A DNA stretch of 62,000 bases, taken from the NCBI GenBank assembly GCA_009746045.1, contig RPFO01000059.1, forward strand, positions 1,743,716 through 1,805,715. The letters are read 5' to 3'. Positions 32,288 through 44,166 of the stretch are shown here, piece after piece (the stretch's first letter is position 1; every line of letters begins with the position of its first letter). The translations under genes and the position numbers were made by a program. The DNA comes from Mesostigma viride (taxonomy: Eukaryota; Streptophyta; Mesostigmatophyceae; Mesostigmatales; Mesostigmataceae). The notes beneath the pieces are model-generated. The model had not been told where the DNA came from. It searched no databases and saw nothing but the letters and a program-made list of their open reading frames with translations.

Positions 32288-32888
32288 TAATTTTTTGCTT
32301 TTGGTCAATGGTCATGGTCCCTTCGGGGGCGCGTGGTTATGTGATTATGTGATGATTATGTTCAGCGGCAGGCATCACAACTTTACAAGCAACTGAAGCA
32401 AGCAGTTGTAACTTCTGTAGGTGTCTGGTGCAGGTTCAACGCATAGTCAGAACACGCCAGCAATGGACCGTTGAGATTACAAAACTGCCATGTTTTTAGT
32501 ACCTCGAAGTAGGGATGGCGAAAAGGCAGCGCAACGCTCGAAGCCAACCGGCATTAGCATCTAATCTGTAAGGCCATGACAACGCCGGAATTCCAGGCAT
32601 AGTAGGGATAAAGCATCTCGCAAGGAATCAATGCACTAGATGCTGTTTGCTCATCATGTTGAAAACTTGCGTGCCCTAGCAAGACAACGAGAAACTACTA
32701 GCTATTGACTATCAAGTAACGTGCGTTGTATCCTTCACGTTAGAATTTTCGTGGGCAGGCTATTATTCGGTTGCATTTCAGACAGGAATCTATCTAAAAG
32801 ATGCCGTTCTGCCCTGCAACGATAAATTGCGACGCTTCACCCGCCGCCATCACGTTTCGGTTGTCCGCCTTTGACGGACTCCGTGACC
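32288..32888 (+). other. Upstream region of transporter 2
   Basis: No repeat or ORF I can support. The start context at 32,889 (GACCATGG, purine at -3 and G at +4) is a good eukaryotic initiation site. Promoter elements were not identified. Confidence 0.3.
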
Positions 32889-34819
32889 ATGGCGATTCGT
32901 TACCTCAATACCCACCGGTACTGGTGGCTTCTCCTAACAGGGCTATTCTTTGCGGCGTACGACGCTTACGGCATCGGCGCCAATGACGTCGCCAATTCGG
33001 TAAGGAAATTAGTCAATTTTGCTATGGTCTGATGCAGCAAGTTACTATGTTGCGTTGAATGGAGACGTTCAAAAGCGCATGCTTACTTATTCTTCAGCGC
33101 CTCCTGTTATCACAAATCTTCGAATCTTGTAGTTTATCACTAAAGCGATGCGTTCTGGAATACCTGTATCTATACCGGGTAGCTAATCAAGTGGTGCGCC
33201 TTCTGTTTCTCGGCGTTAATTGCTCGGGTATTCGACTGCAGTTCGCCAATGCTGTGGCGGCTCGGACGCTCACAATGTATCAGGCCTGCGGTATTGCGGC
33301 AATCGCAGAGTTTGTCGGCTCGGTTGCCCTTGGGCAAGAGGTGACCGACACGCTCAAGGGGAAGGTGCTGTCGGCGACCGTCTTTAACAACCAGGTGGAC
33401 ACCATGATGCTGGCGTTTGTGTGTGCGTTGGTTGGATCGTCCATCTTCGTCAATTGGGCGACTCTCCAGGGCATGCCCGTCTCCACCACCCACTCGATTG
33501 TTGGCGCCATTATAGGAGTGGGAATTTCTTTTCGCGGGAAGGACGGCATCAACTGGGGGAACTGGGAAGTTGGCGTGTACTCCATTCTGGTAGGCTGGGC
33601 CGTCTCACCAGCCATTGCAGGAGGTTGCGCGGCCTGTCTGTACCTGATCACAAAGTACACGGTGCTCCACCCGCGCTGGTTTGGCACAGACACATACAAG
33701 AAGGCTCGCATCGCCATGCCCTTCTACGTGTTTGGTGCCGTCATGATCATCGCATTCTTCATGGTTTATAAGGGTCTAGGAAAGTTCTCACCCAAGATTC
33801 GTGATCACTTTGACTACAATGATGGGCCCATCGTTGGCATCGCCGCTGCAATCGCGGCTTTCTTTGCGTTGATCACCCAGTTCATTGTGCTGCCCCTCAT
33901 GAAGAGGCGCTTCGACAAGCTGCCCGACAAACCCAGCGATGTCCCTATTGTTGCTAGCGAGGAGGTCGCCATCAAGGTCCCTGCAGGGGATGCCTCTGAG
34001 ACAGCATCAGAGGCCAGCGTGACTGCGTCACAGCACCAGTCCAAGTTCCACCCGTTGCAGCAGTCGTACCGTAAGGTCAAGATGGCGCTGCTGAGCGGCA
34101 TGCAGCACGACACGGTGAGCGTGAGCGCAGACGTCAAGCACCTGGCCACCATGCACCAAATTGTGCAGCGCTATGACAACAAGACCGAGCTTGTCTTCTC
34201 GTGGATTCAGGTTCTCACTTGCACATTTGCGGCACTGTCTCACGGTGCCAACGATGTGGCGAACGCTGTTGGCCCTCTGGCAGGCATCTTTGAGGTGTGG
34301 GACCATGGTGGCAGCAAGCCACCCAAGAAGGGAGCGGTCAAGAAGTGGATCCTGGCGTACGGCGGTTTCTTCATTGTGGTCGGCCTGGCCACGCGTGGCT
34401 GGTACATCATGGCTGCGCTGGGCAACAACATGACGCCCATCACGCCCTCGCGTGGATTTGCCATGGAGCTGGGTGCCGTGACTGCCGTGCTGATTGCTAC
34501 CATCCGAGGTCTTCCAGTGTCCACCACGCAGTGCATCACGGGTGGAGTGCTGGCGGTTGGCCTGTGCAATGGCAATCTAGCTGCGGTGAACTGGCGCATG
34601 ATTGCATGGACGGTCTTCTCGTGGATTCTTACCCTCCCGTTTGCGGGGATATTTTCCGGCCTGCTGTTTGCTTTTGTTGCGTACAGCCCGCATGCGTTGG
34701 ATTGTTCGGACAAAATCTCAGTTAATGGTGTGCTTTATGCTGCGTGCCGGCCCCGGCCTTATGGTTTCCAGTGGGCTCCAGAGTTTGCGAACTACACTGT
34801 TAAGAGTGTAGATCTGTAA
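32889..34819 (+). CDS. PHO4/PiT-family phosphate transporter 2
   Basis: Predicted 562-aa paralogue of the gene at 27.8-29.7 kb, transcribed away from it. Exon 1 is 32,889-32,999 (MAIRYLNTHRYWW...GANDVANS) and exon 2 is 33,242-34,819. The 242-nt intron is in phase 0 at exactly the same residue as in the partner (donor GTAAGG, acceptor ACTGCAG), so the duplication came after the intron. Family signatures GANDVANS (30-37) and GANDVANAVGPLAG (from 372) are both intact, with GLPVSTTQCITGG in the second repeat. The most divergent part against the partner is the central loop (PDKPSDVPIVASEEVAIKV). The stop overlaps TGTAA (GATCTGTAAA), the chlorophyte polyadenylation word, but no transcript end is shown. 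Na+ or H+ coupling is not decidable. Confidence 0.93.
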
Positions 34820-37780
34820 AAAAAGTGACCCTTCTCCAAAAAAGTGGAGTTTTGAGGCTGACCCCTATGTGAAGCTGTTGTGGTGCACCTTTTACCATTT
34901 CCATCTGTTTTAATATTTCAAACTATGCATTATTCTGAAAGTCAGCATCAATCCTCGCTGGGTGGTGGTCATATTTAAGTAAGCTGGTTAAGTTAAGTGT
35001 ACATATCGAAGCTTAGTAACGGGGTGGCAACTGTGTGTCCTGTGGTGTGCACCGGGCTAGTCTTGCCATGCAATGGGCATATTTTTTTTGGGTCGTGGAC
35101 CGGCTGGATCGCATGGTATCTCCGCACATCTGAACCCTGTGATGCCAGATCTCCTTTGCGGCCGTTCCGAGCTTGGCACTGGATTCGTTGTCCACATCGT
35201 CGCGTCGCTGCCGCAACACGATGTTTTCTGGCATCCGCGGGCTTTTGGTTCCCGCCGCACATTTGAAAGTGCTGTCCTCCGGCTTTTTGCCTTTGCACCG
35301 TGTGCAGTTCTTGGACGTTTGGAATCATGGCATGGCTAACGTGATGACTGACTAGCTAGCTTACCGATTTTCTACTGTTGGCTCGAGGCGTATTTTTCTC
35401 GTTTCTCGTTTTTAGGATTAAATCAAAAAAGTGGTTTTTCATTAAAAAAATAAGTTACACAGCCATTTTAAGTCACCCAGGTAAAGCTTTCATGCTGAAG
35501 CCGTATGTCTCATCAAAACTCACCATATCTAGACATGCATATCTGTTTTCGCAAAGACCTCATGAAATCACATAATCCCATGGCACGCAATTCTGCATTC
35601 GCATTTGCTGGGTTTTCTGCTCCAGTTCAGACTCAAAAGACTCGCTATCGCTGTCCACCCGAATAGGGCGTTGCTGCTGCACCTTGTTATTGCGGTCGTG
35701 TACCACTTTCTCAATGAGGGAGTCATCATCCAAGTAATTGTTCACAGGCCGACGCACCTCATCTAGGATGGCCTCCATGACTATAACTGCGCTGGCTCTA
35801 TGGCACGTGCAATCACATGCAGCGAGTGGTCACCCAACTTTGGCGCTACCATCATCTCAAAAGCAGATAGCGCATGGGGATAGTCCAGACACCTTCCATA
35901 GTACAGTCTCCTGCCAAACATGCAGGAATTTGGTTTGCCAACCATGCAGACAAGTGGCCAGTCTTCATCATAGGTGATAGCATCCTAATAAGGTTTGGCT
36001 CGCGACTCATCCTTGCATGATGGTCGAACCAGTATACGTAAGTTGTTCGCATTGAGACACAATGTGTGAGATTCATGTAACATACTCGATGTATCTCCTA
36101 CTTTTTCCTTTATCTTCTTCGTCAATACAATGTTCATACAGAATGTCGAACCCAGCTTAATTTTCCGATTTCAGGGTACCCAAACATGCCAGAAAACTTG
36201 GTCTTGTGGCGCTATGTACCCTCCCTAGTTCAAACGCTCGGTGTCTTGCTAAATGCCGACTAGAATGGAACAAAGTCCCCCCTAGGTCATCGACCGCGTC
36301 ATCTTCATCTTGTATGAGCCTCGTCCACGCCCACCTCGCCTTGCATGGCCTTCGGCCTGCACACAAGATGCATAGGCCACGATGAAACAAAGAAATCAAG
36401 ACCATAGAAGATCAAACTTCTAATTAGACGGTACGTCGGCTGAAAAAGATTTCTGGATGAAAATGACGGACAGTAAAACCGTGGCAGATTCCTAAAACAT
36501 GGCAGATTATAAACCGATGTCGCGTTTGAGATTATAAACCAATGTCGTGACCACCGTTGGCGTTCCTTGCATGGGCTTCCCTGCATAGTCCACCACTATA
36601 CTTATGAGTTTATCGGTTGACACTGTCCTCAGCTTTCTTTCATTTCATCGCGCTCTTCTTCATCACGTCGGACAGATTCACCCGCTAGACAGACTTTGGG
36701 CTTATATATTCAACCAGGACTGTGGGAAACTTTGTGAACTGAAGACGTGTTAGAATCCCTGAATGCCTCTGTGGCCCTGTCGCCATCGCCCCGCACTACC
36801 GCACCTGCCAACCACCGCCGGTGGCTTTCCTTGTGGTGGCTGTGCTCTCGCGCCGTCTTGCCTTCGTCCATCATGAAAGACGCGACGCGCATTCGGCCAT
36901 TCGCTGTCGCCTTTGGATCGACCAAAGGACACGCACTTAGAACTAACTCTAGTAGACTTACGAAGCAAAGTTGAAATACTTGCTCGTACAGCAAAACGTC
37001 CTAGGACCGTAACTCGAGCTACGACGCCAAATTTTCAACGACTTCAGTACTTTCCGTCGCCCCTGACACGTTGTCGTACAATACTACACATTTACGCCAA
37101 TAGAAACTCACCTCCAGTAATATATCTTGATGGAGGCATGCGGCTTATTTCAAGGTACCTCTTAATTAATCTCAGCCCCCGTCGCTGAGAAAACGTGAAA
37201 TTCTAAAAAAATAGCAAATTGTCAACGACTAGACCTTTTCAGTGGTTTTCCATTTGCGGGTATTTCCTCGTAAATGGTGGGAGAGCGATCGCAGCAATGG
37301 TGCTCACCACTAGACACTCCCGGCCAGTTAGGCTAGAAACACACGCCCTGATCAAGCATGCTGTTTCCGGCCCCACCGTCTAGGTCATCTAGTCGCTCCA
37401 CACGTAAGCCAGCCATAATTTCAATGCACAAGGATACACATTTCCATCACCATTCATCTTCATCATCCTGAACGACTCGAAAACGCGGAAAAGATAACGG
37501 CAGGCTCGAGCTACCATGGTCCGGATTCTCCCGATTTCTGGCCTGCGCTGGTTGTCTCTTTGATATTTTTTTTGCCAATATCTGATCATTTGCCAGGAGT
37601 CATGCCACCTCCGAATACACCTACTTTTAACTGTTGGAATTTGTTTGAAATTTGTTTTTCTCTTTTTTTAATCTGGATATCTGTACAAGAGCTGTTTATT
37701 GATCATTTGTCTAATAACATCAAGGGAATATTTTCAACCCGTTTTTTTTTTTAATTAGAACGCGAGCTATGGGCAATAGG
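34820..37780. other. No recognised gene
   Basis: After the transporter 3' end I see only short frames. The most protein-like is 35,560-35,778 (-). The pair of overlapping frames at 36,710-36,994 has no domain. No repeats of note. Confidence 0.3.
35560..35778 (-). CDS. Unidentified 72-codon ORF
   Basis: ATG-started frame beginning MEAILDEVRRPVNNYL, with an acidic Ser-rich stretch (DSDSESFESELEQK). The composition recalls acidic C-termini of transposase-derived proteins, but no domain is recognisable. It may be one exon or a chance frame. Confidence 0.2.
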   Translation of the reverse strand: MEAILDEVRRPVNNYLDDDSLIEKVVHDRNNKVQQQRPIRVDSDSESFESELEQKTQQMRMQNCVPWDYVIS

Positions 37781-37784
37781 GTAG

Positions 37785-37960
37785 GGTCCACGCTGGATTT
37801 TGGGCAGCGAGTACGAGTACCGAGTACTACTCAGGCTAGAAAAAGTCGGCGAGTACTGGTACAGAGTACTACTCGGGCTCAGAAAAAGAAGGCGAGTACG
37901 AGTAGTCGGGCTCAAAAAATTAGGCGAGTACGAGTAACTATTCGGTACTCGCCTTTTTTA
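37785..37960. repeat. GAGTAC-rich repeat ending in a hairpin
   Basis: Units of GGCGAGTACGAGTA...GGGCTCAGAAAAAG repeat with a period near 50 bp. The last unit forms a hairpin (GGCGAGTAC at 37,923-37,931 with GTACTCGCC at 37,945-37,953) followed by a T run. Confidence 0.7.
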
Positions 37961-38130
37961 CTCGTGGACTTAGTACTCGTGGACCCAACCCTAAGTAAGT
38001 ACTTGCGTGTCATGCGCAAAGGCATGCCACGGAGTACTATGCTAATCTCATTAGAAAAGTAGTTACACAAAAGCTTAAACAAAATCGTCTGCATCATCCC
38101 CCAACCGTTAAGCACTATTAAAAAATTAAA

Positions 38131-38288
38131 TTAAATTGGGGATGTAAAGATGGGGATGTAATCCTCATCCGAGCTGTCCTCTACTGTAATGGCAGACGAG
38201 GCGGTAGTGTAGCGGCTATCCTCAGGACCAATAACCTCCACCTGCGGACTTCTACCCTGGCTAGCAACGGGCCGCGGGGCCCGTGGGG
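38131..38288 (-). pseudogene. Possible C-terminal exon interrupted by a retroposon
   Basis: On the minus strand a frame reads PRPVASQGRSPQVEVIGPED, then TVEDSSDEDYIPIFTSP and TAA at 38,133-38,131. Its upstream side is cut at the TSD of the 38,294-39,704 retroposon. Across the insertion the frame extends only a few codons (SLGQYAPVFSPR) before a stop. The acidic end is coding-like, but the protein is unidentified. Confidence 0.3.
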
Positions 38289-38293
38289 AGAAA

Positions 38294-39704
38294 TTAATTA
38301 ATTAATTATCAACATCACTCCGTTGGGAGTCAATGTAGCACATATCCCTGAGAAGGGGCATATGGCTTTAAATACATCCTAGGCTACTTCATGCAAGGGT
38401 AGGAATGTAAGCAACACTTGCTCTAGGTGCCGCAAGGGCACCTGCACCGCCATGCTGTCTCAGGTTCAACCCAGCGAAGGGGATCCTGGCACGGGGGAGG
38501 AAGATCATCATGGCTATACAAGTTGTCTCTTTGATACAAGGGCTAGGGCATGGCTTCTCGACAGAGAGCATCTCTCTGCATGGCATATCATGGCTAAATG
38601 CTTGATGCAACATCCATGGGGGTCCCATTATAGGCATGGCTTGGCTAAATTCTAAAGGCAACATCCATGCGGGCCATTGTGGGCGCACATGCGCGTGGGC
38701 CACATGCTAGGCTAAGCCTGACTAATCTACACTACTGGTATGTATATTCCTAGTCTGAGGTGGCAGGAGGGGGCTGCCAGGGCTTGTGGTCAACGTGGAT
38801 GACCGCCCCCCTCCAGTATACCGGCTTCCCCCTTGCGCTCTGCCGGAGCTGAAGGTAGGTCGGCCATAGCTCGCGTCGCCGCTGTTGCTGGGCCAGGGTC
38901 AAGTCGTCGTCCAGCGTGAAGCGAGTCTCCGAGAGCTTCTTGCGGCATTTAAGGAACGCCAGCTTGTCCGCCATGTACTTAAAGGTGAGGAGCACGGGTG
39001 CCGGGCCAGCCTTCCCCCGCGCGCGGGGGAGGCGGACAGCCGACATGTCCAGCTCACCAGTGAGTAACATGGGGGCAAGAATGGCGCGCTTAAATGCCTC
39101 AAGAAGGCTCGTGGAGGTCTCACCTGCCTGCTGGTCGAAGTGCTTGACGATGACATTGTGGCTGCGCCGGGCGATGTCGGCTTCCTCGCGAAGGTCGAGG
39201 GCTTGTTGCTTGAGTTGTGCCGAGATGGTGGAGGTGGTGGAGGTGGTGTGTTGCTTAAGCAAGTCCGCCCAGGTGGAGGGAGCATCGCCGGCCGGGCCAG
39301 CAGAAGCCGGCTGGGCGGCGATGCATGTCCTTCACCGCCTGGGCGGTGAGGCCGGCGGTGTCATGCAAGCTCTCAAGGGCGGTGGCGGTGGCTTGAAGGC
39401 GTTGGTCGAGGTCGAGGAGCTGGGCTTTGATGTCGGCAGTGGAGGCGGAAATGGCAGTGGAGGTGGAGGCGGCGGCGGTGGAAATGTGAGGAAGTTCAGC
39501 AGCCAGCGTGCCACCCATTGCTGCGACGTCAGCAGCAAGGGGGGTCACGTGCTGCTGAAAGGCTTCCGTGAGGATGGAACGGAGGGTGGAGGCGGAGATG
39601 GATGGAGCCCAGATCTCGCCGTCAGAGCGCTGGAGAAGGGAGTTGAGGATGGTGTGCTGGAGCTGGGGGCGGGGGCAGCCAAGCATGGCACCGTGGGCTT
39701 GCCA
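38294..39704 (-). mobile_element. ORF1-type retroposon (family B), 5'-truncated
   Basis: Flanked by the 11-bp TSD GTGGGGAGAAA (38,283-38,293 and 39,705-39,715). It carries about 330 codons of ORF1 in two frames (39.7-39.25 kb and 39.26-38.75 kb), including FTLDDDLTLAQQQRRRELW and VYWRGAVIHV. Then come about 400 bp of 3' UTR, the hairpin at 38,313-38,335 and an (AATT)n tail. No RT follows ORF1. The frameshift makes this copy non-coding. Confidence 0.88.
38313..38335 (-). other. Retroposon 3' hairpin (family B)
   Basis: Identical in form to 51,756-51,778. Confidence 0.75.
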
Positions 39705-39715
39705 GTGGGGAGAAA

Positions 39716-41456
39716 ACAGGAGCATACTGCCCCAAACTCACATGTCCTCAATTGAGGACAAAATCCTCCCAATAAGGACAGCACCTTCAGCAGCAGGTAT
39801 TGGCGCGAAACCTTGGTCCCAACGGTCATCTGACCCTTTTCCCGCGAAAATGGACTCGGTACCCGGCGCGGCGCGGTACTGGGGTCGACAGGACCCGTCC
39901 GTACCTGTAAATTATGTGGTGGAGAAAAGTACCTATTTTGGTGGGAACGTTGCAATGCGTGCATGTGTTCCCGCAAATTGCGGCTATGGGGTCGAGCCAG
40001 GTCCGAGGCTTGCCTGAACTATACAGGCGATCGTTTTGCCCCGGACCAAGACAGAATTATAGATCGACATCTAGAGCTTCCCCCCAAGCTGTTTTTGTGG
40101 GGCAGTCGCTTTTGATTCTCTAAAAAATTCTTTGATGAACGGAATTTGTCTAGTTTGCAGAAAAACGGGAGGCGACGTAGATTGCATGACCAGCCGGTAT
40201 ACTGCTCTGTGGTGCGCGCTTTTTTCTTGACATTAGCAACGGATACCGTGAGGGTGGGTATTGTTACGCTTTCGGGTTCAAGGGCGAGTTCTGGGTACAA
40301 GTATTTTGGGCGGTTGGAAGCGTTAAGTAATACCCAGTTTTTAGGTCGTCAGATCGTCGTTGCGCCTGGCGACGACGGCGGTGGGCGCGAGCCATAGATT
40401 TCATTTGCCGCAAGGCTGGGTGCCGCCCGCGCGTCCCCATGCTTTCTTTTATAATTTTCGAGCCTTTCCGCGCATCTGGCCGGCTGGGAGCACGTCGAGA
40501 AGCCGTCTCCGGACATCACCCGCATCCGTTGCTTCATATAAATTGCGACAACACATGTCGTAGGTTGTTATTCGATTACATTGTATGATTTCGATTGTGT
40601 ATTATGCCCAGCCCCTTCATTTTCATGCCGCTGTTGAATGGGGAGAGGCGAGTGTTAGCTGGCCACCGTTTTTTCCTTCCGTTCCGTCAATGCAAAGGTA
40701 ATCGTTATCTGCATGGCCAACGCTGGCGTTAAAAGCAATGCCTTGCTTGCTATGGTAAGCGTAGTGTAGATAGTTTCTTGTTGCTGCCTTGTTGCTGAAA
40801 GTTTTTCCCAGGCTTTCTGGGATCTTGCCTATATGGTTTCTGACATATAACCCTTTTTCTAGAGGGAGCTAGGTAGAGGAGTTGACCTTGTCATGTTGGC
40901 ATTCTGCTGCTGCGATAGCCTCTTCGTCTTTGCAATACCTATAATGAGCCCTTTATATTGCATGCATGGCTCTAGTAAGGGTGCTAAAGCACCATGGTGT
41001 CACCTAAGCGTCCTACGAAGACCTAGGACCTTACTTGGCCACTGAAAACCTGTCCTTACCCTAGTTTGGCTTAGCTTGCTTTCCTTGTGCTCTGCCAAGT
41101 GCGATTGCTCGTATCGGGTTCCTGGCCGTCTGTCATAGCTTTCCGTGGGGTGGCCATGCATGGGCAGCCCCGGGGTGGCTGCCACATGTTAGGGAGGTGT
41201 CCTATGGGTTTGGTGACCGCTTGTGGTCCTTGGAAGCATGATCTTTATGTCTCATTCTCTCGTGCATTCTAGTGGAGGGTTTTCCTTGGTTGCCGATGCA
41301 GGACCCCCTGCACGTAACAATTCATAATTAAATAGGAAATGCGCACATATGGATGATGTTAAGCATTGGAACTCTCAAACACATCATAAATGATCATGGT
41401 TCAAAGCCCCATATTTATTTTTTTGTGTGTGTGAGAGTTATTAACAGTATTGCACT
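39716..41456. other. No recognised gene
   Basis: Several minus-strand frames (40,019-40,300 and 40,349-40,537) show no domain. A 16-bp perfect palindrome GTCCTCAATTGAGGAC lies at 39,744-39,759 and again, with the same following AAAA, at 41,457-41,472. Confidence 0.3.
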
Positions 41457-41474
41457 GTCCTCAATTGAGGACAA

Positions 41475-41690
41475 AACTGTTGGGTGTCAGCCAATACCCC
41501 TCGGGAAGGTGCTTATTGCAGATGGCAGCCCATTTCTCCTTGTCAATCATGCGGGCGCGGAGTACGGATAGTCCCAGAAGCCCTGTATCTTCAAGCAGTT
41601 GTGTCACATAGGTCCGGGTCGCGCCGCGCCGGTGCCCGGCGCGCGCAAGTTTGCCAGACCCAACCCTAATGGGCAACATATGCAGGCTTT
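41475..41690 (-). pseudogene. LINE ORF2 C-terminal fragment
   Basis: The frame reads RRGATRTYVTQLLEDTGLLG, then LSVLRARMIDKEKWAAICNK. This is the Arg-rich / D-x-x-x-W tail seen at the end of many LINE and derived ORF2 proteins. It is separate from the plus-strand family E copy starting at 41,745. Confidence 0.55.
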
Positions 41691-41939
41691 GTGGAACAAA
41701 ACTCAGGCCCATTGGGCCACTGGAGCTATTTTTCATTAGCATCATTGGAGGCAGATGGTGCGCAAGGATAGATAGATGGCAAGTAGTGATGAAGGAGACC
41801 ATCCCCAAGCCTGTGGGGGCTCCGCGTGTGACCAAGTATGGCATTCATAGCGATTCGGGCCGCGGTGCCCACACCCCTGTAACTAGGACCTAGATAGCTT
41901 ATACCATCCATTCCGCTCTACCGCCAGGACCCCAAGGTC

Positions 41940-44051
41940 TTGGCCGCCCGGCACCGCCTCAAGCGTAACCGGGACCCGCTGCAGAAACCATTGCTCAAGG
42001 CCGCCCTTGTGGAGGCCTACGAGCACGCTCAGGACGCGGAGGCGGCCCAGTGCATCGCGGATGCCAAGGCCTGCCAGGCTCGCAACCAGGGCAAGGACAT
42101 GTGGTACCACCTCGACCGGCTCGGCGGCCGGCGGCAGCGCACCCCGGTGGAGCACACGGGGGACGGCACGGCGCCGGTCAGCCTTGACCGCTGGTTGGCC
42201 CACAATGTTTCCTTGACCGGTGGGGCTCACGCCCCCCCACCGCCGCTTCACCCCGAGACGGCCGCCCGCCTCGGGGTCGCCGGACCCCCGCCGCCGCCAG
42301 CGCCCCCCTCCTCGGCCGCGGACTACCAAGTCCCCGCCTTGCAGGAGGGCTGCCTTGCCACTGACGACGTCGTCCACCCCTTCACTTTGAAGGAATTGGA
42401 CGGCGCCCTTGCTCGCCTGCGGTACGATGCGGCGGTCGGTGCCGACCACCTTTCTGCTGAGCTGCTGAAGACCCCTGATCTGGCGGTTAAGGATCTTCTG
42501 CTGGCGTTCTGCAACCGTGTCCTGCTCTCTGACGAGCCTCCGCCTGCTGAGTGGCAGACGGCCATCCGCGTCATGCTGTACAAGAAGGGCTCTGCTGCTG
42601 ACCCCGGTAACTACCGGGGTGTCTGCCTCCAGAGCGCCGCGCTGAAGGTCTTCATGCGCATGATGCTGCACAGGCTCCGCGCCGCGCTGGACCCACACCT
42701 GGGTGAGTCTCAGATGGGTTTCCGTCGTGGTCGTAACACTGTCATGGCTGTGTTTGTCGCGCGCCGATTGATGGAGGAGGTGCGTCGCCTTCCCCCTGAC
42801 AGTTTGCCGCTGGTCTTCATTTTTGTTGACTATATCAAAGCCTTTGACACGGTTCTCTGGGAGGCTCTTTGGGCCATCCTAGCTCTGGATCGGGTGCCAC
42901 CTGCGTTTATTGCTGCCATTCGCCGACTGTATGAGGGCTCACAGGCAGTAGTGCGGACTGCGGAAGGCACCACCCCACCATTCCCCCTTCACCACGGGGT
43001 GTGGCAAGGTTGTGTCCTGTCCCCATACCTGTTCATTATTGTCGTGGATCACGTCATGCGCCGGGCACGTGCGCGCTTTACTGCTCTTACATAAGGGGTT
43101 CGAGCCAGGCTTGGACATCCTTAACGTGAAAGAGCACGGCGGGGTTAGACCTGGTTACCGCCTTGCCGACCTGATTTATGCGGATGATACCACCCTCATC
43201 GAGAGCCCCGAGCACATTCAGACCTGGCTGGACTGCCTGGGCCTGGAGGCGCGGGCGGTGGGGCTGGAGATTAGTGTCAAAACTGAGGCGATGGTGATAG
43301 GGGCATCCAGTAAACCACAGCTGCCGCGCCTGCTCGACGGGACGGAGGTCCCGTTCCGCGACCGCTTCAAGCTGTTGGGGAGCTGGCTTCCTGACACCGC
43401 CGACGATGTGGACACCCGCATCGCCCTTAATTGCCTGGGCCAAGCTCCGTTCGCTCACACCTTACTGGCGCTCGAAGGGCCTGGACGGGCACCGCAAGCG
43501 CATGCTCTTCAAGGTCCTCGTCCTCACGGTGCTCACGTATGGCGCCGAGGCGTGGACCCTCCCACTGACCCAAACTGGCAGCTCGGCTCGACGGCACCGT
43601 TTACAGGATGCTCCGGCAGGTCCTTAACGTAGGTTTTTCCGAGCGTCCGTCATCAGAGTCTTTGTATCATGGCATGCCTCGTGTTTCGGACGAGATTAGG
43701 CAGCGTAGGATAGCATTTGTAGGACACCTTGCCCGCACCAGCCAGGTCGACACCACCCTCGGTCTGGCCGGCCCCCAGCGGCTTGGCCAGCCAGGGCGGC
43801 ATGTCATTCTGACCTGGCCTGGCCCCGCGGACATTCCCAAACGGGTTGGGAAACCTGTCACGAACTACGTTCAGATGTTGCTGGACGACCTAGTGGTCCC
43901 AGCCCAGTTTGAGCACCGCATCCACTCTCTCTCCCGTCTTTGGACTGTCATGCAGGACAAGACGCGGTGGAAGAAGATTGTCAAGGCGCACACACCCGAC
44001 CCTGTGGGCAAGCCCCCTCCCCCCAAGCGGAGGAGGCGTTTTGATGAGTAG
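41940..44051 (+). pseudogene. Family C ORF2 RT, two breaks
   Basis: Open at 41,940-43,094 with DYQVPALQEG, HLSAELLKTPDLAVKDLLLA, MGFRRGRNTVMAVFVARRL, motif A FIFVDYIKAFDTVLW and motif B HHGVWQGCVLSPYLFIIVVD. A small insertion near 43,085 (TTACATA against the 17.1-kb copy) creates a stop. RT continues in another frame with the catalytic LIYADDTTLI (about 43,172-43,200), and a further shift near 43,430 leads to the C-terminal piece 43,608-44,051 (HGMPRVSDEIRQRRIAFVGH...MQDKTRWKKIV). It lacks endonuclease and ORF1 because of 5' truncation. The best-preserved RT of this family in the window. Confidence 0.9.
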
Positions 44052-44143
44052 TGTAGTTAGGATTTTCTAGACTAGATAGCTTAGAGTTAGTATAGTTCGA
44101 TCACGCGGCTTCCTCCACCCCATCCATCATGGAATATGTGCTA

Positions 44144-44166
44144 CATGACCTCCCCACGGAGGCATG
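44144..44166 (+). other. Retroposon 3' hairpin (family C)
   Basis: CATG/CATG stem, bulged A, CCTCC/GGAGG stem, loop CCAC, 5' of the (AATTT)n tail. Confidence 0.8.
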
